A model generated the notes under the pieces. It was not told the DNA's origin and did not search any database. It was given only the letters and a program-made list of their open reading frames with translations. A stretch of 64,000 bases of DNA from NCBI GenBank assembly GCA_020635915.1, contig JACJYU010000001.1, positions 992,001-1,056,000 on the forward strand. Reading direction: 5' to 3'. A program made the position numbers and the translations under genes. Origin of the DNA: Flammeovirgaceae bacterium. Its GTDB lineage: Bacteria > Bacteroidota > Bacteroidia > Cytophagales > Cyclobacteriaceae. This document shows positions 35,468 to 43,044 of this stretch, piece by piece (position 1 is the first letter of the stretch; each line of letters starts with the position of its first letter).

Positions 35468-35915
35468 TTTAATTGGGTTTGGTTAAAAATTACAATTGCC
35501 AATAAGAAAATATTGGCATCACAATTCAACCATTTAAACACAAAATATCGCGCTTGAAATGGTCAAAATATTTCAATTGCAAACAAACGTTTGTTGTAAC
35601 TTGGCTACAGGGGCCAAATTCAAAATGCCTGCCGTTCGTTTTCCTTAACGGGCTCCCCCAAAACAGGCGATTTCAAATAAGCAAATGTTGGTACTAATTG
35701 TTTTGCGGGGACTGCCCCATCAAACGGATGAAAAATGATTCATCATCACGCCCGAATAGTGGATACCACAATATATATATAGTGTAATTATAAATGTGTG
35801 CCCTTGGGCAGGCCTACTCTGAAGGGCCAGTCAAGGCATGAACCTTCCGCTGCCGTTGATGGGGCGAAACAAATGGGAGGTTTTGGCAAGGTGCAAGAAA
35901 AGCACAATATTTAAG
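35468..35915. other. non-coding AT-rich region upstream of susC-like gene
   Basis: I see no convincing gene here. It should hold the susCD promoter. It contains a perfect 14-bp palindrome (35582-35595), two near-promoter ATATTTTG strings on the minus strand (around 35540-35575) that are one base short of the TAnnTTTG box, and a short AT repeat near 35771. Confidence 0.6.
35582..35595. promoter_or_regulatory. perfect palindrome AACAAACGTTTGTT, candidate operator
   Basis: A 14-bp perfect palindrome with a CG centre, a layout seen in LacI-family operators, 115 bases upstream of the susC-like start. No regulator gene lies beside it in the window. Confidence 0.45.
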
Positions 35916-35987
35916 TAGTCCCGGTAGGAATCGAACCTACATCTTGAGAATCGGAATCTCAAATTCTATCCATTGAAATACGGGACC
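35916..35987 (-). tRNA. tRNA-Arg (anticodon CCG)
   Basis: 72 nt. The acceptor arm GGTCCCG pairs with CGGGACT (G1 with U72 is a wobble), discriminator A. The anticodon stem TGAGA/TCTCA closes the loop TTCCGAT, giving anticodon CCG (plus-strand 35952-35954), which reads CGG arginine codons. The T arm is GTAGG-TTCGATT-CCTAC. CCA is not encoded. A -7-like element lies 20 bases upstream. Confidence 0.92.
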
Positions 35988-36006
35988 ATTGGGCCACAAC
36001 CACCGG

Positions 36007-36034
36007 CAAATTTACGCCTTTATTTCAATTCAAA
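36007..36034 (-). promoter_or_regulatory. promoter of tRNA-Arg (TTTG-N16-TAAATTTG)
   Basis: Read on the minus strand, TTTG (36031-36034) precedes TAAATTTG (36007-36014) by 16 bases. The -7 box is a perfect match; the spacing is a little short. The start would fall near 36000, about 13 bases before the mature tRNA. Confidence 0.55.
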
Positions 36035-36641
36035 AACCTCGTGTGGAAATGTTATAGGGCCTAGGCGCGGGCAACCGTTCATAGTATCCCCTTCCGTTAT
36101 CAACTGCAAAAAAACCCGGATTTTGGCCTGTCCCCCAAAAAAATATTCATCTTTTTTAAATTTTTTTTCCGGCCTTCTTGCCTGCCTTGCGCATCACTTC
36201 TTGAAAACGGCCATGGCCCGTCTTTCACCATCAACAATGCTGATGACATACCCTCCTGCAATGCGTGCATAGTGTACAACCGGAATGGATTTTATGATGG
36301 CGCGGTTTTTCCACACAAGAAAAAAACAACAAAAAAGTTTGTTTCTGGTTTAGTATGGCTGTTTTACAACGATAAAAAATTTCCCCTGCCACTTCCCTAC
36401 TACTTAGAGTACTACTTGAGGTAAAGCTTGTGCAACTGCTGTTTGTTGCATCAACACTGTCAATGAGCATTCATAAAAAAATAATTTCTTTAACGCTCCT
36501 CATGCGTTTAGTTATGTTTTTGCACGAACAACGAAAGGCAGGGAAGGAAAACAAAATTGGTTTTTTTTTGGATTTTAAACATTAAGTTGTTTATTTCAAA
36601 GCGTATTTGTAAAAATTGTTTCATTAAAAACAAAAAAAGCT
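36035..36641. other. AT-rich non-coding region between tRNA-Arg and the lysine-rich protein
   Basis: No well supported gene is visible. Base composition is clearly richer in A and T than in neighbouring genes, with several A or T runs of 7-9. A short minus-strand reading frame (36194-36316, GTG start, 40 aa) reads like a protein but has no other support. The 3' part must carry the promoter and long leader of the gene at 36642. Confidence 0.55.
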
Positions 36642-36821
36642 ATGGCAAAGAAAGCTAAAAAGGCCGCTAAGAAAAAAGCAGCCAAGAGAAAACCTGCTAA
36701 GAAAAAAGCAACCAAGAAAAAGGCTGCTAAAAAGAAGGCAACCAAGAAAAAAGCAACGAAGAAGAAGGCAACCAAGAAGAAAGCAACCAAGAAAAAGGCT
36801 GCCAAGAAGAGAAAGAGATAA
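36642..36821 (+). CDS. histone H1-like lysine/alanine-rich DNA-binding protein
   Basis: 59 aa, composed almost only of Lys, Ala, Thr and Arg. After MAKKAKKAAKKKAAKRKPAK come repeats of KKKAT/KKKAA and the end KKAAKKRKR. Net charge is extremely positive. This is the composition of eukaryotic H1 tails and of bacterial H1-like proteins (Chlamydia Hc2, AlgP-type tails), which bind and condense DNA without sequence preference. It starts at the only ATG and is followed by a strong terminator, which supports a real, single-gene transcript. The tandem repeats can change number between strains. Confidence 0.85.
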   Translation: MAKKAKKAAKKKAAKRKPAKKKATKKKAAKKKATKKKATKKKATKKKATKKKAAKKRKR

Positions 36822-36840
36822 AGCAGGCCTTTATCCAACA

Positions 36841-36872
36841 AAAAAGGTTAGCAGTTTTGCTAACCTTTTTTT
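36841..36872. terminator. bidirectional rho-independent terminator
   Basis: AAAAAGGTTAGCA (36841-36853) pairs with TGCTAACCTTTTT (36858-36870) around a 4-base loop, with a T run on either strand. It ends the lysine-rich gene on the plus strand and may also stop tmRNA transcription from the other side. Confidence 0.88.
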
Positions 36873-36965
36873 GTTGCCCCATCTTTTTTGCCAAGGTTTT
36901 GATTAGTGGCGATGCGGGCCGCAAGGAACCCCATTCCACTTTTCAAAAGTGTAAAACAAATTTTG

Positions 36966-37357
36966 TGGAGCCGCTGGGAATCGAACCCAGGTCCAGGGAA
37001 GATAAACGCGTAGATTCTACATGCTTAGTCAACTTTGGTTGTCGGGGAAAGCAAGGCAGTCAACGACCTCAACGTTCCCTTAGTCACTATATCTTATCCG
37101 TGCTTAGTAACCTCGCACAGGGCAGTTCCGGCAAACGACACCGCATGTCCACCCCCGGCAGAACAACGAAGGAGGGCGATGTTGGCCTCCCCGATCTTAT
37201 CGGGGACAAGCTTACCTAACATATCGTCAGGTTAAGCAGCCAAGGCGTAGTTAGACTCGCCAAGTATGGTTGTAGGACTATCTTTTAAAGGCTCTCATCC
37301 CATGAGCCTGCATGCTGGCCTACGCACCTACACATCCTGTCAAAACCGGTCGGCCCC
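36966..37357 (-). ncRNA. ssrA: transfer-messenger RNA (tmRNA)
   Basis: 392 nt. The tRNA-like ends pair as GGGGCCG with CGGCTCC and keep the alanine identity pair G3-U70; discriminator A, CCA not encoded. The T arm reads CTGGG-TTCGATT-CCCAG. The tag frame, complement of 37232-37261, is GGC GAG TCT AAC TAC GCC TTG GCT GCT TAA, encoding GESNYALAA and stop. tmRNA rescues stalled ribosomes and marks the unfinished protein for proteolysis. Confidence 0.96.
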
Positions 37358-37430
37358 ATATTTTTGAAGCGCCCTGGCATGGAGTGGGTGGGGTGCCTTC
37401 AACCCCTATTCAATGAACGCAATCCTTATA

Positions 37431-37438
37431 CAAAGATA
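37431..37438 (-). promoter_or_regulatory. -7 promoter element (TATCTTTG) of ssrA
   Basis: On the minus strand TATCTTTG exactly fits TAnnTTTG. It lies 74 bases before the mature tmRNA 5' end, implying a short leader removed by RNase P. At -33 only a TTTTCG is present. Confidence 0.5.
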
Positions 37439-37477
37439 ACCGTTATTTGGTTCCTGCGAAAATCCATGGCCGTTCGG

Positions 37478-38401
37478 TTATTGTTTGAACCTTTTGCCCA
37501 AACCGGATACTGCCGCCACATTGAAGAAGCCCAGTACCGGCTTTCCTGCCGGGTCTTTATTGACAATGTTTGTGGAGACATTGGACAATGGGGTGGCGAA
37601 CAGTTCGGAGAAACCGCCCGGACGGTCGGTTTGTATGGCCACCTCGTTTAAAAAATTGAATGCCTCCAGGCTGATGGAGTGTATTTCCACATAGATGGAG
37701 TCGCCAGGAAGGTAGGGCGAAAGCAGCTCTTTGTTTTCATCCTCTTCAAAAGGATTGATGCCCTGCCTTATGGGCGTGATAAAAGTAACGCCATCAAAAT
37801 TGCCACCTGCGGAAAACCCGGCATCATAGGCAAGGTTCAATTCACTGGGCTTGTTGAGCAACACCCCGTTTTTCCATGTTTTTATCCGGTAGGTATCATT
37901 GGGCCCTGGCAAATCCGTGGCCCAGAAATCGGCCAGGTAAGAATCGGGAAGGAATGGGTTTTCCTCCTCAAATGTAAATGTCAAACTGTCGATGGCAGGA
38001 ACCCTTCCCATACGGGAGGTCGAAGTAAAGGTGTCGCCATTATACTCAACCGTAAGGGTATAAGTGCGGCCCGTTTGGCCAAATACTTCCGTTGACACCG
38101 GCATCCAGGTATACTTGCCGTCCTGGCCCTCCTGAAAGGCATAAACCTTTCCCTGGTCGTCCACCACAGAAACATTGGCCCCCGATACGCCCGGGGGCAG
38201 TGCATTCTCAAAATATGGCTGGGTTTCGGTAATGGTGATTACCTGGGCGCCCGGCAGGTTGGTCAACCAGGCATCCACCACCAGGATGGGGCCGGCCTTT
38301 TCCAACTCCGGGGAAATCCCGTCTTCGCAAGCCGAAAACATAAGGCCTGCCGCCAATAAGGGAATACCTGTTATTAAATATTTATGAAACACCTTTTTCA
38401 T
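37478..38401 (-). CDS. DUF4249 domain lipoprotein
   Basis: 307 aa, lipoprotein signal with Cys25 (MFSAC). The body starts with the DUF4249 pattern ILVVDAWLTN, then VITITETQPYF, GANVSVVDDQGKVYAF and later FFNVAAVSGLGKRF. The family is almost confined to Bacteroidota, where it regularly follows a TonB-dependent receptor gene; it is presumed to be its surface or periplasmic partner. Here it starts two bases after the receptor stop. Confidence 0.9.
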   Translation of the reverse strand: MKKVFHKYLITGIPLLAAGLMFSACEDGISPELEKAGPILVVDAWLTNLPGAQVITITETQPYFENALPPGVSGANVSVVDDQGKVYAFQEGQDGKYTWMPVSTEVFGQTGRTYTLTVEYNGDTFTSTSRMGRVPAIDSLTFTFEEENPFLPDSYLADFWATDLPGPNDTYRIKTWKNGVLLNKPSELNLAYDAGFSAGGNFDGVTFITPIRQGINPFEEDENKELLSPYLPGDSIYVEIHSISLEAFNFLNEVAIQTDRPGGFSELFATPLSNVSTNIVNKDPAGKPVLGFFNVAAVSGLGKRFKQ

Positions 38402-38403
38402 TT

Positions 38404-40785
38404 TTAAAACCTGAAATTATAAGAGACTGAAGGCACCACGGTGCCTATGATGGACAATTGCACGGCACGGGAGCCAATGGGCGTGCCCGGTGGCACGCGC
38501 TCGTCCCGCTGTGAAAAATAAATGGAGAAAGGGTTTTTCCGTGCATACACATTGTAAAGGGAAAACACCCAGTAGTCCGTATTCTTCCTTTCCTTCCCCC
38601 TCCTCACTTTTTTGCCTTCCAACCGAAAGGAAACATCCAAACGGTGGTAGGCGGGCAAACGAACGTTGTTCCGTGATCCATTTGAATTGTACGGAATGAG
38701 TATATCCTGTACTACAAACCGGGAGGTGGGAAAGGTGGTGGGCGTGCCACTTACCCACACAAAATCCGTGGACATGGACCACCTCGCGTTGATGTCGTAA
38801 AAGGCGGCAATTTTTACATTGTGCAACTGATCGTACCGGGTGGGGTACCATTCCCCCCGGTTGATGCCCCCTACCTTCAATTCCGTCCTACCCAAGGTAT
38901 AGCTTATCCAGCCGCTCAACCGTCCTTTCTTTTTCTGGAAGTAGGTTTCAACCCCGTAAGCACGGCCCTTTCCACTCAACAATTCCCCTTCCAAAAATTC
39001 ATTGATGAGCAAGTCTGCGCCATCGATATAGTCAATCTGGTTTTCCGTGGCCCTGTAATATCCTTCCACCGAAATTTCATAGTCGCGGTCCGTGCGCAAA
39101 TCCCTGAAATAGCCCAGGGTAAACTGATGGCCAATCCCCGGCTTGATCATGGCCGAGCTGGGCGCCCATACATCAAGTGGGTTGGAGGCGGTGGTGTTCG
39201 AAATCAAATGAAGGTATTGGGCCATCCGGTTGTAACTCCCCTTCACTGAACTTACCGGGCTTGATTGTATCCTGAAGGAAGCGCGTGGCTCCCAATTGGC
39301 ATAGTCGGCAATGGCCTCCCCACGGCCAAATTCCCGAAAGCCCGCTGGGGTTTTCCTCAAACCGGGAAGGGTATCGTTGTATTGATAGGATTTGCCTGGC
39401 CCGAACAATTGAAACCGGGAAAATCGCAATCCATATTCAACCGAAAGCACCTCATTGATGGTCTGCCTGTTTCCGAGGTAAAGTGCGGTTTCCAGGTTGT
39501 ACTTCTTATCGAGGCTAACATCGAGTACGTCACCATTGGACACGCCCACGGCATTGGCTGGCTCAAAGGTGTAGTATATGGCTTCCCCCCCGAAATCGAG
39601 CTCATTGTTGCTATTAATAAAGTAGGTGAATTGCGGCTTTAAGATAAAATTGGAGATGGAGGAGTCCCATTTAAAGCTGTCCCGGTCATCTTCGCCAAAC
39701 TGGAGTTTATAATCATATTTGCTATACACAAAGGTGAGGTTGGAGAACAGCCTTTCGTTAAACAGGTGGTTCCACCTTAGCGTACCGGTGGTGTTGCCCC
39801 AGCTAAAACCCTGGTTGGCATCAAACAAAAACACATCACGCCCAAAATACCCAGAGGCATACAACTTGTTTTTGCGATTGAACGTGTAATTGGCCTTTAG
39901 CGTCAGGTCATAAAAATTTAGTGCCCCGCCCTCCTTCAAGAGGGGAACAAACGGGCGTGCCACCACATCGATGTAAGAGCGCCTGGCCGCCACAATAAAA
40001 GAAGATTTGTCCTTGACAATAGGTGCTTCCACTGCCAACCGGCTAAAGAGGGAGCCAATGCCCCCGTTGGCCTCAAATTTTTTGCTGTTGCCCTCTTTCA
40101 TGCGCACATCCAGCAAAGAGGCGAGGCGCCCCCCATACCGCGAAGGGATCGCGCCCTTATATAATTTAGTGTCCTTTACCGCATCCGGGTTAAAGACGGA
40201 AAAGAACCCGAAAAGGTGCGATGAATTGTAAACGGGCGCTTCGTCCAGCAATACCAGGTTTTGTCCCACACTGCCCCCGCGCACGTTAAACCCCGAGGCC
40301 CCCTCGCCCACCGTGCTCACGCCCGGCAACAACAGAATACTCCTGAACACATCCGCCTCGCCCATAAAGGTGGGCACCTTTAATATGGTGCGGATATCCA
40401 GTTTGTTGGTGCTCATTTCCATGTTTTCCATATTGGCCTGCTCCCGCTCTGCCGTCACCACCACCTCCTCCAGTTGCTCGCTTTCAATGACAAGGTCTAT
40501 GTTCACCTCCTGGTTTTTGGTGAGGGAAATATTCCGTGATTGCGTGGTATAGCCCACATAGCTATAATTCACGGTATAGGCTCCGGGATCGAGCGTTATG
40601 GAGTAAAAACCGTACACATTGGTGACCACCCCGTTATTGATCTCCTTTACGTAAACGGTTGCGCCAATGAGGGCTTCCCCGTTGGAGGCGTCCCTAACGT
40701 AACCATTGATGGTAAGTTTATCCTGTGCGTGCGAGATGGAGGGAACAATAACAAGAAACGTGAGGACAAGGGCAATTTGCTTCAT
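38404..40785 (-). CDS. TonB-dependent receptor with carboxypeptidase-like N-terminal domain
   Basis: 793 aa. Signal peptide (MKQIALVLTFLVIVPSISHA), a carboxypeptidase-regulatory-like domain (about 24-100, INGYVRDASNGEALIGATVYV), a plug (about 110-220 with GEADVFRSILLLPGVSTVGEGASGFNVRGG) and an outer membrane beta barrel ending in an aromatic residue (SYNFRF). It resembles the FecA-like receptors that pair with DUF4249 proteins. I prefer ATG 40785 to ATG 40794 because it opens the signal peptide directly. Ligand unknown. Confidence 0.93.
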   Translation of the reverse strand: MKQIALVLTFLVIVPSISHAQDKLTINGYVRDASNGEALIGATVYVKEINNGVVTNVYGFYSITLDPGAYTVNYSYVGYTTQSRNISLTKNQEVNIDLVIESEQLEEVVVTAEREQANMENMEMSTNKLDIRTILKVPTFMGEADVFRSILLLPGVSTVGEGASGFNVRGGSVGQNLVLLDEAPVYNSSHLFGFFSVFNPDAVKDTKLYKGAIPSRYGGRLASLLDVRMKEGNSKKFEANGGIGSLFSRLAVEAPIVKDKSSFIVAARRSYIDVVARPFVPLLKEGGALNFYDLTLKANYTFNRKNKLYASGYFGRDVFLFDANQGFSWGNTTGTLRWNHLFNERLFSNLTFVYSKYDYKLQFGEDDRDSFKWDSSISNFILKPQFTYFINSNNELDFGGEAIYYTFEPANAVGVSNGDVLDVSLDKKYNLETALYLGNRQTINEVLSVEYGLRFSRFQLFGPGKSYQYNDTLPGLRKTPAGFREFGRGEAIADYANWEPRASFRIQSSPVSSVKGSYNRMAQYLHLISNTTASNPLDVWAPSSAMIKPGIGHQFTLGYFRDLRTDRDYEISVEGYYRATENQIDYIDGADLLINEFLEGELLSGKGRAYGVETYFQKKKGRLSGWISYTLGRTELKVGGINRGEWYPTRYDQLHNVKIAAFYDINARWSMSTDFVWVSGTPTTFPTSRFVVQDILIPYNSNGSRNNVRLPAYHRLDVSFRLEGKKVRRGKERKNTDYWVFSLYNVYARKNPFSIYFSQRDERVPPGTPIGSRAVQLSIIGTVVPSVSYNFRF

Positions 40786-40867
40786 GAAAACCATTAATTC
40801 TCCTCCTTAATCGCAATAAAGCGGAAATTGTTTCAAAAAACCCCGATTAGTTTGATAAAGGTATTTT

Positions 40868-41890
40868 TTATGAATGGGCCATGAGCGGGTTTTGGCCCGA
40901 AAGGGCCATGTCTTCTATACCAATTTTTTCAATGACAAGGTAATCGCGCTTGGAAAGCGACTGCATGGCCACCATCTCGGCCAAATAACCTGTCAGGAAA
41001 AGCTGCACGCCAATGACCACCGCTACCAGGGCCAGGTAAAAAATTGGCTGTTCGGTGATATCCCTTCGCAAAGGGATTTTGGAGAGGAACAACGAATCCA
41101 TTTTGTCATAGAATATTTTTGCCGTAAAGGCAAAGCCAATTAAAAATGATACCATCCCCAGGCTGCCAAAAAAGTGCATCGGGTTCCTCCTGAATTTCCC
41201 TACAAACATAATGGACAATAAGTCGAGGAAACCTTTCACAAACCGCTCCCAGCCAAATTTGGTCACCCCGTATTTTCGTTCCCTGTGCACCACTACTTTT
41301 TCCCCTATCTTGTTAAACCCTGCCCATTTGGCTATCACGGGTATGTAACGGTGCATTTCCCCATACACGCTAATGTTTTTTACCACCACCGATTTGTACG
41401 CCTTTAGCCCACAATTAAAATCGTGCAGCTTAATGCCCGACATCACACGGGTCACATAATTGAAAAACCTTGAAGGGATGGTTTTTGAAATAGGGTCATG
41501 CCGCTTTTTCTTCCATCCCGATACCAGGTCGTACCCCCCTTCCGTGACCATTTTGTACAATTCCGGTATTTCGTCCGGGCTGTCCTGCAAGTCGGCATCC
41601 ATGGTAACCACCACTTTGCCCCTGGCCGCTTTAAAGCCAGTGTGGAGGGCAGCGGATTTGCCAAAGTTCCGGTTGAACCGGATGCCTTTAAAGGCCGGGT
41701 CCATCAGGTTGGCCTTTGTTATTTCCATCCAGGTATTGTCCGTGCTGCCATCATCAATAAAGAGGACCTCATATCCCAGCCCTGCCTCCTCCATCACACG
41801 GGCGATCCATTGGCACAATTCGGGAATGGATTCCTCCTCGTCTTTGGCCGGAATGATAATGCTTATGTCCACTTTTTCCACTTTTTGCAA
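40868..41890 (-). CDS. DPM1/GtrB-like family 2 glycosyltransferase
   Basis: 340 aa. GT-A domain with ISIIIPAKDEEESI (9-22), FIDDGSTDNT (45-54), the metal-binding MDADLQDSPDE (D98, D100) and NCGLKAYK. Two C-terminal membrane helices (about 235-260 and 280-310) follow, as in polyprenyl-phosphate glycosyltransferases such as GtrB/ArnC. It likely moves a sugar from a nucleotide donor onto undecaprenyl phosphate on the cytoplasmic side. It is the last gene of the run batA, dihydroorotase-like, DUF4199, DUF4199. Confidence 0.9.
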   Translation of the reverse strand: MQKVEKVDISIIIPAKDEEESIPELCQWIARVMEEAGLGYEVLFIDDGSTDNTWMEITKANLMDPAFKGIRFNRNFGKSAALHTGFKAARGKVVVTMDADLQDSPDEIPELYKMVTEGGYDLVSGWKKKRHDPISKTIPSRFFNYVTRVMSGIKLHDFNCGLKAYKSVVVKNISVYGEMHRYIPVIAKWAGFNKIGEKVVVHRERKYGVTKFGWERFVKGFLDLLSIMFVGKFRRNPMHFFGSLGMVSFLIGFAFTAKIFYDKMDSLFLSKIPLRRDITEQPIFYLALVAVVIGVQLFLTGYLAEMVAMQSLSKRDYLVIEKIGIEDMALSGQNPLMAHS

Positions 41891-41925
41891 AATCGTATCA
41901 TTAAAGGCCAGCCGGGATGGGCCAT

Positions 41926-42498
41926 CTATTTGTCAAACACGGGTTCTGGCTTCCTCACTATCAGCCCGGTCACCAGGGCAAATACGGCAGACACGATCAG
42001 GATAAAGGCATAGCCTTTTACCTGGCCCATCAAAGTATATTGATTGGTCATCCTTTCGCGTGTATCCTCCAATGCCTCATCGATTTTATCAGGAGGTGCC
42101 CCAAAATTGGCCATCATCGTGGCCGTGTTTTCCACTGCCACTTCGGTTACCTTGCCACCCAGGTCGGGGTCGATAACCTGGAACAGCATGATGTTGAACA
42201 GGGTGGCTATCAACCCTGAGCAGGCAAAAACAATAAAGCCGTGCTGATAGGCTTTGCCAAATGAAAGGTAAGGCCCTGACTCCTTCCTGTAACCCATACC
42301 GGCATATATGGTAAGGCCAATATAAATGGCAAGCAACGATAGGCCCACCTTCCAGTCTGCCATTAAGGAATAATCGACCACATACAGCAACAAGGACAAA
42401 ATAGCACTCGTTAGCCCCACGATAAGCCCCCATCGAAGGGCATGGTTGCGCAAGGTGGGCGGGGCATTTTCGGGTTGAGGGGTGTTTTCTGTTTCCAT
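41926..42498 (-). CDS. DUF4199 domain membrane protein
   Basis: 190 aa with four membrane helices (about 22-40, 50-68, 85-108 and 162-182). The pattern HALRWGLIVGLTSAILSLLLYVVDYS, GPYLSFGKAYQHGFIVFACSGLIATLFNIMLFQVIDPDL and the long loop before the last helix are typical of DUF4199, a Bacteroidota family of unknown role. It lies 6 bases after a paralogue (42505) and 35 bases before the GT2 gene. Confidence 0.85.
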   Translation of the reverse strand: METENTPQPENAPPTLRNHALRWGLIVGLTSAILSLLLYVVDYSLMADWKVGLSLLAIYIGLTIYAGMGYRKESGPYLSFGKAYQHGFIVFACSGLIATLFNIMLFQVIDPDLGGKVTEVAVENTATMMANFGAPPDKIDEALEDTRERMTNQYTLMGQVKGYAFILIVSAVFALVTGLIVRKPEPVFDK

Positions 42499-42504
42499 TG
42501 GGGG

Positions 42505-43044
42505 TTAGGGTTTGGGTTGCCTTCTCAAAATTACAGATATTATTATGCTTATAAAAAAGCTGATAATAACGGATTGTTCAAAGTAGCGGGTGGCCAAAAA
42601 ATAGGCATCGGCTTGTTTTAAAGAGGCAATGCCCGCTTCATAGACATCCCGTCCTATCCGGTTGATGTCTTCATCGGTGAATGCCTGCACCTGTTTTAAT
42701 GAAAGGTCAATATAGGATTGCACGAATGCCTGATGGTAACTGGCAAACAGGTAAAGCGCGGTGCTGGCCACTATCCCAAAAATGAGCGTTATCAAAAAAG
42801 ACCCTACCAGCCCCTGCCAAAACTGCAACACGCCTTTGTAATGGTAGTCCCGGAGTTCCCTTAAGGCGAACAGGAACACAATGGCCAAAAGTGCTATCCT
42901 GTAATCGATGAACACGGGGATCAGGAAAGGGTGGTGGTTGGAATAATAAAGTATGAGGAGCAAGGCGAAGCCCACTGCGCCTGCCACCAATCCATACCGC
43001 AGTGCCACCCTAAACAATGGGGGCCATGGTGAAGGGCTAGGCAT
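42505..43044 (-). CDS. DUF4199 domain membrane protein (paralogue)
   Basis: 179 aa, four membrane helices (about 13-31, 43-60, 72-98 and 150-170). It shares with its neighbour the RYGLVAGAVGFALLLILYY start, the YKGVLQFWQGLVGSFLITLIFGIVAS helix and a loop of about 50 residues before the last helix. Its start overlaps the dihydroorotase-like gene by 8 bases. The two adjacent copies look like a tandem duplication that has diverged; they may form a heterodimer (inference). Confidence 0.8.
   Translation of the reverse strand: MPSPSPWPPLFRVALRYGLVAGAVGFALLLILYYSNHHPFLIPVFIDYRIALLAIVFLFALRELRDYHYKGVLQFWQGLVGSFLITLIFGIVASTALYLFASYHQAFVQSYIDLSLKQVQAFTDEDINRIGRDVYEAGIASLKQADAYFLATRYFEQSVIISFFISIIISVILRRQPKP

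Noticed and set aside
35761..35800. ATATATATATAG stretch as a possible replication origin element
   Set aside because: No DnaA boxes or typical origin genes nearby; a short AT repeat alone is not evidence.
36596..36841. Minus-strand Ala/Phe/Leu-rich frame opposite the lysine-rich gene
   Set aside because: It is only the complement of the KKKAT repeats; repeated AAG/AAA codons read as CTT/TTT on the other strand.
36857..37219. Plus-strand frame across tmRNA
   Set aside because: The region is tmRNA on the minus strand, with matching acceptor, T arm and tag frame.
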